DNA of 51,385 nt from Acidobacteriaceae bacterium. GTDB lineage: Bacteria > Acidobacteriota > Terriglobia > Terriglobales > Acidobacteriaceae. Location of the stretch: contig JASHRF010000062.1 of the NCBI GenBank assembly GCA_030037545.1, forward strand, positions 1-51,385. The letters are read 5' to 3'. This document shows positions 33,318 through 43,351 of the stretch, one piece after another. The translations under genes were made by a program, and so were the position numbers. Positions within the stretch are counted from its first letter, which is position 1. Every line of letters starts with the position of its first letter. The notes under the pieces are model-generated. The model saw nothing but the letters and a program-made list of their open reading frames with translations, did no database searches and had not been told where the DNA came from.

Positions 33318-34749
33318 GGGCAGCCTCCCTGACGTCATTTTTCGTCAGCGCCGCAACTCGCGCGGCGGCATCTTCGAGCGCCTGGTGCACGCGCGCCCGC
33401 GCCGTTCCGCCGATCACATCGTGGCAATCGAGCGTGGCGTCCAGCGTGACGGCCGCATAGAAATCCTGATCGAATTCCGCGCCGAACTGGCGCAGCTCGT
33501 GGAGCGACAAATCGCCCAGCTCCACGCCCTTGTCGAGCGCAAAGCGCACGGCGTTGCCAATTTTTTCGTGCGCGCTGCGGAAGGGAACTCCCCTGTAGAC
33601 GAGGTACGTGGCCGCGGCCATCGCATTCAGATAGCCGGTTTGCGCGGCTTTCGACATGCGCTCGCGGTTGAACTGGAGAGCAGCGGTAAATCGCGCCACC
33701 AAAGCGAGCGTTTGCGGCAAAAACTCAACGGCGAACGCTGGCTCCTGGGCTTCCTGCATGTCTTTATTGTAGGCCAGGGGCAAGGCTTTGATCAGCAGCG
33801 TGACTGTTTGCGCGGCGCCGTGAATGCGGCCCACTTTCGCGCGCAGCAGCTCTGTCAAATCGGGGTTTTTCTTTTGCGGCATGGCGCTCGATCCGGTTGA
33901 AAATGCTTCCGGCAGGATCACAAATCCGTACTCCGCGGTGGCGAAGAGCGTGATCTCTTCGGCAAAGCGGCTCAGATGCAATCCAATAAACGTAAGGGCG
34001 TGCAGATACTCGAGGATGAAGTCGCGGTCGCTGGTGGCGTCGATGGAATTTGCCGTGGGCGCCGTAAAGCCGAGTTCGCGAGATGGAATGGTGCGATCGA
34101 GAGCGACCGTGGCTCCAGCCACGGCGCCGGAACCAAGGGGACAAACATTCAGCCGCGTGGCGCAATCCTTGAGCCGGCCGGCATCGCGCAATGCCATCTC
34201 TACATATGCGAGCAGCCAGTGCGCGACGAGCACCGGCTCGGCGCGCTGCAAATGCGTGTAGCTGGGCATGACGGCGTCGCCAGCCGCGCGCGCTTGCTCG
34301 ATCAAGGCACCGGCCCAGGCCGCGATTCCTTCAATCACAAGCTCGATCTGGCTGCGCACGTAGAGGCGCAGATCGGTGGCGATCTGCTCGTTGCGGCTAC
34401 GCCCGGAATGCAGTTTGAGCCCCAGAGAGCCGACGCGCTCCGCCAGTTTCAATTCCACAAAATGATGAATATCTTCAGAAGTCGCGTGATTGCGCACCGC
34501 GGCCTGGCCGGCCTCCGATGCGTGCTCGTCCGCAATCGCATCCAGCGCGTCGCAAATCTGCGCGCGTTCGGTTGCGGTCAGTATTCCGGCTGCGCACAAA
34601 GCTGCGGAATGCGCCTTGCTGGCGGCAATCTCTTCATTGAGGAGTCGCCAGTCAAAGACGATTGACCGCTGCCATGCTTCGAACTCGCGATCGAGCGGCT
34701 CACGAAAGCGGCCGGACCACATCTTCCCGGATTGTTGATCGCTGGACAT
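33304..34749 (-). CDS. argH: Argininosuccinate lyase
   Basis: Last enzyme of arginine synthesis: splits argininosuccinate into arginine and fumarate. The start at 34749 (MSSDQQSGKMWSGRFREPLD) is supported by the conserved KMWSGRF near the N-terminus, giving 481 residues. The fumarase/lyase superfamily signature GSSAMPQKKNPD is present (bases about 33865-33900), as are DIHHFVELKLAERVG, LHSGRSRNEQIATDLRLY and TPTHLQRAEPV-type (PSYTHLQRAEPV). An upstream in-frame start (34818) would add an unlikely 23 residues that overlap a hairpin. Lies 75 bp downstream of argG. Confidence 0.97.
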   Translation of the reverse strand: MSSDQQSGKMWSGRFREPLDREFEAWQRSIVFDWRLLNEEIAASKAHSAALCAAGILTATERAQICDALDAIADEHASEAGQAAVRNHATSEDIHHFVELKLAERVGSLGLKLHSGRSRNEQIATDLRLYVRSQIELVIEGIAAWAGALIEQARAAGDAVMPSYTHLQRAEPVLVAHWLLAYVEMALRDAGRLKDCATRLNVCPLGSGAVAGATVALDRTIPSRELGFTAPTANSIDATSDRDFILEYLHALTFIGLHLSRFAEEITLFATAEYGFVILPEAFSTGSSAMPQKKNPDLTELLRAKVGRIHGAAQTVTLLIKALPLAYNKDMQEAQEPAFAVEFLPQTLALVARFTAALQFNRERMSKAAQTGYLNAMAAATYLVYRGVPFRSAHEKIGNAVRFALDKGVELGDLSLHELRQFGAEFDQDFYAAVTLDATLDCHDVIGGTARARVHQALEDAAARVAALTKNDVREAAHAGA

Positions 34750-34787
34750 TACTTTAACCGTACATTGACGCTTTCGATTTGTACTTT

Positions 34788-34820
34788 CCCAGGTCCCAAA
34801 TGCGGGGACCTGGGGCACCC
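34788..34820 (-). repeat. Intergenic hairpin repeat between argG and argH
   Basis: A perfect 10-bp stem CCCAGGTCCC / GGGACCTGGG (34788-34797 and 34805-34814) with a 7-base loop, preceded on the transcribed strand by GGGTGC. A related degenerate copy (GGTGCCCCAGGTCTCG) occurs at 47074-47089 downstream of the phosphofructokinase gene. It sits inside the arg operon, 5 bases after the argG stop, and could be a processing or stability site. No T-run follows. Confidence 0.65.
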
Positions 34821-34824
34821 AATG

Positions 34825-36620
<1,796 letters not shown>

Positions 36621-36639
36621 AAAGTCTCCTTTGTAATCC

Positions 36640-36712
36640 TGTATCCCTCAGGGGCTAAAGCCCTCACTCATTCTGCGAAAGTTGCGGCACGACTAAAGTC
36701 GTGCCCTTTCAA
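36640..36712 (-). repeat. Two-hairpin dispersed repeat, copy 3
   Basis: On the minus strand, GGCACGACTTTAGTCGTGCC (36686-36705, a perfect 9-bp stem with a 2-base loop) is followed by GGGCTTTAGCCCCTGAGGG (36645-36663). It lies between argF and the unknown gene and reads in the direction of the operon. Confidence 0.8.
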
Positions 36713-36738
36713 AACCCCTATTGATTACTGATAACGCT

Positions 36739-37782
36739 TCACTGCTCTGCGCTCACCGAAAACTTGCTTACATTAGCCAATCCGCCGAGCAGCAACAGCA
36801 TCAATGCCTTCTGTGCGTGCAAACGGTTCTCGGCCTGGTCGAAGACGATGGACTGCGGGCTGTCGATTACCGCGTCCGTCACTTCTTCGTTGCGGCGCGC
36901 GGGCAGGCAGTGCATGAACACCGCGCTGCTCTTAGCTTTCGACATGAGAGCCTCGTTGACCTGGAAGGGCCGGAAGATGGGCGCGCGCTTGGTGGATTCG
37001 TGTTCCATGCCCATGCTCACGCACACGTCGGTGTAGATGGCGTCGGCGCCTTCGGCGGCGGCCTGCGGATCCTGGAGCAGGCGAATCTCGCATCCCTGGG
37101 CCTGCGCCATTTCGCGCGCGATGGTCACGATTTCGATGTCGGGCGAGTAGCCGCGGGGCGTGGCCACCGTTACGTTGGCGCCCAACTGCGCGCCGGTAAG
37201 CATCAGCGAATGGCAGACGTTGTTGCCGTCGCCCACGTAGGTGAAGTTGAGGCCGGCGACGGAGCCGAAGTGCTCTTCGAGAGCCATGAAATCGGCCAGC
37301 GCCTGGCAAGGATGCTCGAAATCGGAGAGCGCGTTGATGACCGGCACGCGCGAGTTTGCGGCCATCTCGGTAATGGTGTCGTGGGCGTAGGTGCGCAGCA
37401 CGATCACGTCGACCCAGCGCTCCAGGTTGCGGGCCACGTCGGCGATGGTTTCGCGCTCGCCCAGGGGCGCGTTGGTCTGGTCCACGAAGATGGCGTTGCC
37501 GCCCATGGTGTTGATGCCCGTTTCGAACGCCAAGCGCGTGCGCAGGCTGGCCTTTTCGAACATCAGCACCATTTGTTTGGCGTCGAGCGCATGGCGGTAC
37601 TCGCGCGGGTTGCGCTTGACTTCGTGGCCGAGCTTGAGGATGGCGCGCACTTCGGCGCTGGAAAGATCGGCGACGGAGCACAGGTCTTCGCCGGCCATGC
37701 GCGCCGCCGCGGCAAGAATATCGGGATCTTTATGCACGGAGATTGCCTGCTCCGTATGTTCCATAGTTGCTTTGCTAGCCAT
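36739..37782 (-). CDS. argF: Ornithine carbamoyltransferase
   Basis: Makes citrulline from ornithine and carbamoyl phosphate. Of 347 residues, the carbamoyl-phosphate motif is FEKASLRTR (the S-L-R-T-R variant of STRTR). Also visible are the HPCQALADF motif, TYVGDGNNVCHSL, the ornithine loop DVCVSMG and HCLPARRNEEVTD. The SMG loop favours ornithine over N-acetylornithine as substrate. About 20 residues at the N-terminus precede the usual start; a downstream ATG (37764) is possible. It overlaps argD by 8 bp. Confidence 0.95.
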   Translation of the reverse strand: MASKATMEHTEQAISVHKDPDILAAAARMAGEDLCSVADLSSAEVRAILKLGHEVKRNPREYRHALDAKQMVLMFEKASLRTRLAFETGINTMGGNAIFVDQTNAPLGERETIADVARNLERWVDVIVLRTYAHDTITEMAANSRVPVINALSDFEHPCQALADFMALEEHFGSVAGLNFTYVGDGNNVCHSLMLTGAQLGANVTVATPRGYSPDIEIVTIAREMAQAQGCEIRLLQDPQAAAEGADAIYTDVCVSMGMEHESTKRAPIFRPFQVNEALMSKAKSSAVFMHCLPARRNEEVTDAVIDSPQSIVFDQAENRLHAQKALMLLLLGGLANVSKFSVSAEQ

Positions 37783-39040
37783 GATGCACTTCTCCTGCGG
37801 TCGGGGATTTGCTTCCGTGCGTGCTGTGCGCGGCCGCGTGTTCGGTAAGGATTTCGTCGAGCGCAGCGATGGCTGTATCCACGTGCGCCTTCTCCAGAAT
37901 GTAGGGCGGCAGGAAGCGCAATACCGTATCGCTTGTGCAGTTAATGAGGATGTGGCGCTTGAGCATCTCGGTCACAACTTTTTTGCCGAGATCGGCGGAA
38001 TCGAGCTCCGCGGCCAGCATCAGGCCAATGCCGCGCACATCGACGATGGCTTCGTGACGCGCCGCCAGGGCGCGCAGTTGATCCTGGAAATAAAGGCCAA
38101 CGTTCGCCGCGCGCTCCAGCAGGCCATCTTTCTCGATGGTGTCGATCACGGCGATGGCGACGGCGCAGGCCAGCGGCCCGCCGCCGAAGGTGGTTCCGTG
38201 CATGCCGGCATGAATCGCGCGCGCTACTTCTTCAGTGCACAAAGCTACGCCGAGCGGAATGCCGCCCGCAAGGGGCTTGGCCAATGTGGTCACATCAGGC
38301 TGAATGCCGTAGTGCTGATACGCGCACCACTTTCCGGTGCGGCCCATCCCGGCCTGAATCTCGTCTACGATGAGCAGAGCTCCGGTCGAGTCGGCGAGAG
38401 CGCGAGCAGTGGCGAAGAAATCACTCGTCAGCGGACGAACGCCGCCTTCGCCCTGGATCGCTTCGACCAGAATCGCGCACACGTCGCTCGAAAATTTCGC
38501 GCGCAGATCGGCTTCGTCGTTGAAGCGCACAAACTCCACGTCCGGCATTACCGGCGCGAACGGCTCGCGGTACTTGGCTTTGTAGGTTGTCGACATGGAG
38601 CCGAAGGTGCGGCCGTGGAAGCTCTGTTCCAGGGCCAGGAACTTCGTTCCGATCTCTTTGCCCTCGCTGCGCTTTAGCCCTCCGTAAGCGCGCGCCAGCT
38701 TCAGCGCGCCCTCCCACGCCTCGGTGCCCGTGTTGGCAAAGAACACGCGATCGAGTCCAGTGCGCTCGGTCAGGCGCATGGCCAGCTCGGCCTGGCCTTC
38801 GTGATAGTAGAGGTTCGAGATGTGGATCAGCTTGCGGCTCTGGTGCGCGATCGTGTCCACGATCGCCGGATGGTTGTAGCCCAGCGCATTGACACCGATG
38901 CCGCTCAGCAGGTCGAGATACTTCTCGCTCTTTTCGTCCTTGAGATATACGCCTTCGCCATCCACGAACAGCACCGGGCTGCGGTCGTAAGTCGAAAGCA
39001 GAAGCCTCGTTTCCGCGGCGCGAATTTCATCGACTTTCAT
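37775..39040 (-). CDS. argD: Acetylornithine aminotransferase
   Basis: PLP enzyme of class III that converts N-acetylglutamate semialdehyde to N-acetylornithine; paralogues may also serve lysine synthesis. Its 421 residues include LDLLSGIGVNALGYNHPAIV, the cofactor-phosphate region ANTGTEAWEGALKLAR, LIVDEIQAGMGRTGKW with the PLP-binding Asp, and TTLAKPLAGGIPLG containing the Schiff-base Lys. The C-terminus carries an extra Thr/His-rich tail (AAHSTHGSKSPTAGE) that overlaps the argF start. The gene is 101 bp after argB, with repeat copy 4 in the gap. Confidence 0.95.
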   Translation of the reverse strand: MKVDEIRAAETRLLLSTYDRSPVLFVDGEGVYLKDEKSEKYLDLLSGIGVNALGYNHPAIVDTIAHQSRKLIHISNLYYHEGQAELAMRLTERTGLDRVFFANTGTEAWEGALKLARAYGGLKRSEGKEIGTKFLALEQSFHGRTFGSMSTTYKAKYREPFAPVMPDVEFVRFNDEADLRAKFSSDVCAILVEAIQGEGGVRPLTSDFFATARALADSTGALLIVDEIQAGMGRTGKWCAYQHYGIQPDVTTLAKPLAGGIPLGVALCTEEVARAIHAGMHGTTFGGGPLACAVAIAVIDTIEKDGLLERAANVGLYFQDQLRALAARHEAIVDVRGIGLMLAAELDSADLGKKVVTEMLKRHILINCTSDTVLRFLPPYILEKAHVDTAIAALDEILTEHAAAHSTHGSKSPTAGEVHHG

Positions 39041-39051
39041 AAAAACCTCCG

Positions 39052-39127
39052 GGCCGTTCCCTCCGTGGCTAAGGCCCGCTCATTATTCGGCTGCTTATGC
39101 GGCGCGACTAAAGTCGTGCCCTTTCAA
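39052..39127 (-). repeat. Two-hairpin dispersed repeat, copy 4
   Basis: On the minus strand, GGCACGACTTTAGTCGCGCC (39101-39120) is followed by GGGCCTTAGCCACGGAGGG (39059-39077). It fills the argB-argD gap and reads in the operon's direction, matching copy 3 closely. Confidence 0.8.
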
Positions 39128-39141
39128 AGAACCAATAAGAA

Positions 39142-39924
39142 TCAGGCCACCATCACTTCGGTGCCGTGGGAAATGCGCGCGCTGCACAAGTCGGGAAGGG
39201 AGTGGGCCGCTTCGGCAGGTAGAATGCGCACGCGCTTCACACCATTCAACAGAGCCTCGCGGCAGGCGCCCAGCTTGGGCAACATGCCGCCATAGATCAC
39301 GGCGCTCTGCGCCATCTCGGCAATTTGATCGATGGAAAGCCATCGCAACACCTCGCCGTCCGCGCCCTTCACGCCGGGAACATCGGTGAGAAATACCAGC
39401 GCGTCGGCATTGCACGCAATGGCACAGGCCGCGGCCATCTCATCGGCGTTCACGTTGTAATACTCGCCGTCGAATCCCAGCGCCATGGACGAAATCACAG
39501 GGACGCTGCTCAACCGCCAGATGGCTTCAATCCAGCGCGGATCGCTGGATGCAATCTCGCCCACGTAGCCGAGATCGGGTGCGGTACGTTTTTTGCGGGC
39601 GCGAAAAATCAGACCGTCGCCTCCGGATAGCCCCACCGCCGGCTGGCCCAGCGCGCCCAGCGCGGCCACCAATACCTTATTTACGCGGCCGGCCAGCACC
39701 ATCAGCGCCACATCGCGCGTCTCCTTCGTGGTCACCCGCAGGCCGTTCACAAACTCGCTCTCGATGCCTAACGCTTTTAGCATCCTGGTCAGTTGCGCAC
39801 CGCCCCCGTGCACCACGGCCACCTGATTGCCGTCGCGCACCAGGTCAGCGATGGCTCGCATAGAGCCTTCCAGCAGCGCCGGATTCTCAAGACCGGCTCC
39901 GCCCAGCTTGACCACGAATCTCAT
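39142..39924 (-). CDS. argB: Acetylglutamate kinase
   Basis: Phosphorylates N-acetylglutamate. The 260-residue amino-acid kinase fold begins RFVVKLGGAGLENPALLEGS and shows VAVVHGGGAQLTRML (the glycine loop), GLRVTTKETRDVALMVLAGR (substrate Arg), YNVNADEMAAACAIA and LVFLTDVPGVKGADGEVL. No N-terminal helix typical of arginine-inhibited kinases is seen before the KLGG motif, which suggests the short, arginine-insensitive type (inference). It lies 22 bp downstream of argC. Confidence 0.95.
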   Translation of the reverse strand: MRFVVKLGGAGLENPALLEGSMRAIADLVRDGNQVAVVHGGGAQLTRMLKALGIESEFVNGLRVTTKETRDVALMVLAGRVNKVLVAALGALGQPAVGLSGGDGLIFRARKKRTAPDLGYVGEIASSDPRWIEAIWRLSSVPVISSMALGFDGEYYNVNADEMAAACAIACNADALVFLTDVPGVKGADGEVLRWLSIDQIAEMAQSAVIYGGMLPKLGACREALLNGVKRVRILPAEAAHSLPDLCSARISHGTEVMVA

Positions 39925-39946
39925 TTCGACCCCTCTGTCTGGTTTT

Positions 39947-41014
39947 TCAACCCAGCCCCTCCGACTCGCCCCAACCCATCATCAGGTTCAGATTCTGCAC
40001 CGCCTGTCCCGCCGCGCCCTTGAGCAGATTGTCGAGGCAGCTCACCACCACCGCGCGCCGCCCGCTCGCGTCAAGTTCAAAACCAATATCCGCGTAATTG
40101 GTGCGCACCGAATGCTGAATCTGCGGCAAGCCTTTTTCATAGAGCCGCACCATGGGGCTGCCCGCATAGAACTCCCTGTACACGCGCGCCACGCTCTCGC
40201 GCGTCTGCGTCTCCTTGAAGCGCAAATAGATTGTGGACAAAATCCCACGCGAAATGGGCAGCAGATGCGGCGTAAAAACAATCTGGCCGCCCGTCACCCC
40301 GATCTGTTCCAGCAACTCGCCGGTATGACGATGCGCAAAGACGCCATACGCGGAAAGATTGTCGGCCGCATGCATGAAGTGCGTCCTGGCCGTGGGCGCC
40401 TTGCCCGCGCCGCTGACGCCGCTCTTCGAATCCGCGACAATTCCGTGCTCCAAATCCACCAGTCCGGCCTGCACCAGCGGTTTCACGGCCAAAATCACCG
40501 AAGTTGCATAGCAACCAGGGTTCGCCACCAGCCGCGCGCCGGCAATCTCCGCGCGATGCAGTTCCGGCAGCCCGTACACTGCCTGCGCCTGCGTAGCTAC
40601 GGCCGTTTGCGTGCCCTCGTCCTCAAAGCAATACACGGCGCGATTGACCGCATCCCCAAGCCGCCATGCGCCGCTCAGGTCAATCACCCGCAGCCAGCGC
40701 GCAAGTGCAATCGGAATTACTTCGCGCGAAATCTCGTGGGGCGTAGCCTGAAACAGAACCTCTACGCCGCGTTCCGCCAGCAACTCCCACGAAAACGGCT
40801 CCAGGCGCAGATTCCCGGTGCCGTTGCTGCCGCCCAGGTGGGGATGAATCTCTACCAGCGGAACACCACCGTGCGCCGCACCCTCGTCGTCAACGCGTCC
40901 GGCAAACACCGGCGGCTGATCGTGCAGGCGCGGATGGCGCAGTAGCAGCCGCGCCAGCTCCGCGCCGGCGTATCCCCTCACTCCCACTACCGCGGTTTGC
41001 ACCGTCTCACTCAT
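39947..41014 (-). CDS. argC: N-acetyl-gamma-glutamyl-phosphate reductase
   Basis: NADPH-dependent reduction of N-acetylglutamyl phosphate. The start at 41014 (MSETVQTAVVGVRGYAGAEL) gives 355 residues and overlaps the argR stop by 4 bp (ATGA). Motifs: the Rossmann GVRGYAGAELARLLLRHP, YGLPELHRAEIAGARLVANP followed by GCYATSVIL with the catalytic Cys, SGVSGAGKAPTART, and VFTPHLLPISRGILSTIY. A longer start into argR is excluded by the family N-terminus. First structural gene of the operon. Confidence 0.95.
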   Translation of the reverse strand: MSETVQTAVVGVRGYAGAELARLLLRHPRLHDQPPVFAGRVDDEGAAHGGVPLVEIHPHLGGSNGTGNLRLEPFSWELLAERGVEVLFQATPHEISREVIPIALARWLRVIDLSGAWRLGDAVNRAVYCFEDEGTQTAVATQAQAVYGLPELHRAEIAGARLVANPGCYATSVILAVKPLVQAGLVDLEHGIVADSKSGVSGAGKAPTARTHFMHAADNLSAYGVFAHRHTGELLEQIGVTGGQIVFTPHLLPISRGILSTIYLRFKETQTRESVARVYREFYAGSPMVRLYEKGLPQIQHSVRTNYADIGFELDASGRRAVVVSCLDNLLKGAAGQAVQNLNLMMGWGESEGLG

Positions 41015-41475
41015 ACGTTCAACATCGTCCTCAGGCGCGTGGCCACATCCACTGCGCGCCGCGTGTCGGGGCAGATAATCAACACCGTGTCGTCGCCGGC
41101 GATGGAGCCCACCACCTCCGGCCAACCTTCGCGATCGAACGCCGCAGCGACCGGCTGCGCTCCGCCCATTGCCGTGCCCACCACCACCTGGTTCATCGCC
41201 TGCCGCACCCGCAGCCCGAAACTGCCGATCATCTCCGCCAGCGACGGCGGCGCATCGTCCTCATCGTCATCCGGCCAGCTGTGATTCCCATTGGGCAGCG
41301 AATAGCCGCCCGGGCCCTTCATCAGCCGCAGCTCGTGTATGTCCCGGGACAGCGTGGCTTGAGTCACCTCAATGCCGCGCCGGCGCAGCTTGCGCCGCAG
41401 CTCGTCCTGGCTGGCTACCGGCGAGCTCGACAACACGTCGCGGATTGCGTTCAGGCGCTGGTCCTTCATTTTCAT
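41011..41475 (-). CDS. argR: Arginine repressor
   Basis: Hexameric arginine-dependent repressor of arginine genes. The 154-residue protein has the winged helix (VASQDELRRKLRRRGIEVTQ, ATLSRDIHELRL) at about 20-55, then the arginine-binding/oligomerisation domain from about 80 (LAEMIGSFGLRVRQAMNQVV, VVGSIAGDDTVLIICPDTRR, with the GDD arginine-contact motif). AGGTGGA precedes the ATG. It is the first gene of the operon and has two ARG boxes 98 bp upstream, so it should repress itself and argCBDFGH. Confidence 0.94.
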   Translation of the reverse strand: MKMKDQRLNAIRDVLSSSPVASQDELRRKLRRRGIEVTQATLSRDIHELRLMKGPGGYSLPNGNHSWPDDDEDDAPPSLAEMIGSFGLRVRQAMNQVVVGTAMGGAQPVAAAFDREGWPEVVGSIAGDDTVLIICPDTRRAVDVATRLRTMLNV

Positions 41476-41572
41476 TCCACCTGCGCGGCGCGATTCACGC
41501 CATGCAAGACAGCACCTCCGCCGCAGGTCTTGATAACAAAGAAAAGACGCGGCTCACGGAAGAGAACCGCGC

Positions 41573-41611
41573 TACGCATAAATATACAATGCGTTTGTAT
41601 AACTATGCAAG
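41573..41611 (-). promoter_or_regulatory. argR: Tandem ARG boxes upstream of argR
   Basis: Two 18-bp boxes, TACGCATAAATATACAAT (41573-41590) and TTTGTATAACTATGCAAG (41594-41611), are separated by exactly 3 bp, the spacing of known ArgR operators. Against the consensus core TGAAT-wwww-ATTCA they match 7 and 8 of 10 positions. The boxes form an A/T-rich island in GC-rich DNA and overlap plausible minus-strand promoter hexamers (TTGAAA and TATACA/TATATT). This is the expected operator for the arg operon. Confidence 0.75.
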
Positions 41612-41673
41612 AATTTTTTCAAGGGGAATCAAGCGGAGAACCTGCCCTTGCGGGCCGGTTTCGGGCAGCCCAT

Positions 41674-43140
41674 TCAGGTATGCTCCGCCTCTTTGTCCGC
41701 ATGCACTGGTTCCAGGTCTGTTTGAACGGGCGCGACGGCGTAGGAGCGTTCTGCGGCGGCTTTCCTGCGCCGCTTCTCCCGGTACATCTCTTCGTCTGCG
41801 CAGGCCAGCAGTTCCGGCAGGGTGGTGCGATTGGTTGTCTCCGCAGTAGCGGAGCCGATGCTGAGGCTCAACGCAAACCGGGTGTGATGCATCTTATACT
41901 GTGCCGCGCCATTCTGCAGGCGGCGCGCCGCATCCGCAATTCCGGCGCGGCCAAACTGACCGGCCACGGCAAATTCATCTCCGCCGATCCGGCCCAGCAC
42001 ATCCGTCTCGCGAAACGTATCGCGCAGAATGGTTGCCGTCGCTGCCAGGTAGCCCGATCCCGCCTGGTGACCGAGCTCGTCGTTGATCTGCTTCAGATCG
42101 TCCACGTCGACAAAGAGCACGGAAAATGGTTCGTGCGAGCGCCGCGCCAGCAACAGCGCCTGCTTGGCAAGCAGTTGGAATCCGCGCAGGTTGTTGAGGC
42201 CGGTCAACGGGTCGCGCAACGACATTCCCTTAATCTCGCTTTCCAGCGCGTTGAGCCGCCAGGCCAGATAGATCAGCAGAGACATGGAAACCGCTGCTGC
42301 CACGGTGGCCAGCAGGGCCGTGATGTAATGCGGCGGCATCCGCCCGAGGCCGAGAAGGTGCGCGCGCAGTCCTTCGCGAATATAAGGCAGCATCACCAGG
42401 ATTGGAGTAACGATCCGCACCACTTTGCTGCCGATCCCGTCTCCCAGCAGGATGGAGAAAACGCCGTTGTGCGCTCTGCGAAGGAACACCGCCAGACTAA
42501 GCAGCGACAGGCAAAACAGGCTCTGCGCAGAGATTGCGACCGCGGAAACCGGCCCGAAGAAACGCAAGCTTCCGATGATGTATCCAGAAACCAGCACCGC
42601 TGTCACAAACAGCAGGCAGAAGGTAAAGAAGTCCGCGAAGATTGCGGCCAGCGGCCGCCGCGCGCGGCTGAGCAGGATCGCGATCGCCAGCAGCGCAAAT
42701 CCGCCCGCTCCCTGAAGCGGCATCTTCATGGCCGGCCACGCCGCTTCAGACGAAAGTCCGAGTGTCGAAATGGCCAACTGCTTGGCAAAAACCGCCGCCG
42801 ACCCGGCCGCCACCAGGAAAGCGATCCCCATCCCCATCCTGCGGGCGCGCCGGCCGAATCGCGGCCCCGAGAAGTAAAGGCTCGCAGCGCTCAAGAGCGC
42901 TGCCACCGCGGCTGGCGCGCTCATTGGCGCCCAGCCGCCCTTGAAGGCTGTAGCCGCAACGGGTGCGAAGCCACCGGCGATATTGAACCCGACCACCGCG
43001 GTTACCAGCGCCAGGGCGAGATTCTCCCCGGCAGCCAGTTTGCCCATCAAGGCAGTTTCGGATTCGGTCCACCGCAAATCATCGGTTCTTTCACGCATGG
43101 ACTTTTGATGAGAAGGGAGATTTTCGGCCCGGGAATCCAC
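41674..43140 (-). CDS. Membrane-bound diguanylate cyclase (GGDEF)
   Basis: Synthesises cyclic di-GMP. From GTG 43140 (AAAGGGG upstream) the 488-residue protein has about eight hydrophobic helices in residues 35-325, an uncharacterised membrane sensor. A GGDEF domain follows (about 330-460): SLRDPLTGLNNLRGF, FVDVDDLKQINDELGHQAGS, and the active-site loop RIGGDEFAVAG. The inhibitory I-site RETD lies exactly five residues before GGDEF, so product feedback is expected. All catalytic residues look intact. The gene faces the same way as the arg operon, with about 60 bp between its end and the ARG boxes. The signal sensed is unknown. Confidence 0.92.
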   Translation of the reverse strand: MDSRAENLPSHQKSMRERTDDLRWTESETALMGKLAAGENLALALVTAVVGFNIAGGFAPVAATAFKGGWAPMSAPAAVAALLSAASLYFSGPRFGRRARRMGMGIAFLVAAGSAAVFAKQLAISTLGLSSEAAWPAMKMPLQGAGGFALLAIAILLSRARRPLAAIFADFFTFCLLFVTAVLVSGYIIGSLRFFGPVSAVAISAQSLFCLSLLSLAVFLRRAHNGVFSILLGDGIGSKVVRIVTPILVMLPYIREGLRAHLLGLGRMPPHYITALLATVAAAVSMSLLIYLAWRLNALESEIKGMSLRDPLTGLNNLRGFQLLAKQALLLARRSHEPFSVLFVDVDDLKQINDELGHQAGSGYLAATATILRDTFRETDVLGRIGGDEFAVAGQFGRAGIADAARRLQNGAAQYKMHHTRFALSLSIGSATAETTNRTTLPELLACADEEMYREKRRRKAAAERSYAVAPVQTDLEPVHADKEAEHT

Positions 43141-43282
43141 TTCGCTGCACCCCTTTCAGTGTAGCGCCGGATCAGAGCGGTTGAAGACACGGGTTGATAC
43201 CCCTTTAGCGGAATGTGCCTGCCTGGTCAACGAAACGTAACTGGGACTCGATTCAACGCCCGGATGCCGATAATCGCTTGGC

Positions 43283-43316
43283 GCTGGTACACTCTCCTGT
43301 GCTGGTACACTCCTGT
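43283..43316 (+). repeat. Direct repeat before the acyl-CoA ligase gene
   Basis: GCTGGTACACTCTCCTGT (43283-43300) is followed immediately by GCTGGTACACTCCTGT (43301-43316), a tandem duplication differing by a 2-base deletion. It lies in the promoter region of the gene starting at 43352. It may be replication slippage or a duplicated regulator site. Confidence 0.7.
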
Positions 43317-43351
43317 AATTGATTGACTTCTTCCGATTAAGAACAGAATCC

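Noticed and set aside
36739..37782. N-acetylornithine carbamoyltransferase instead of argF
   Set aside because: The end of the protein (DSP...AENRLHAQKA) is shared by both, but the ornithine-binding SMG loop is present, which favours the ordinary enzyme.
41281..43164. 627-codon open frame opposite argR and the diguanylate cyclase
   Set aside because: It crosses two real genes and the ARG boxes; composition is Arg/Gln/Pro-rich and non-family.
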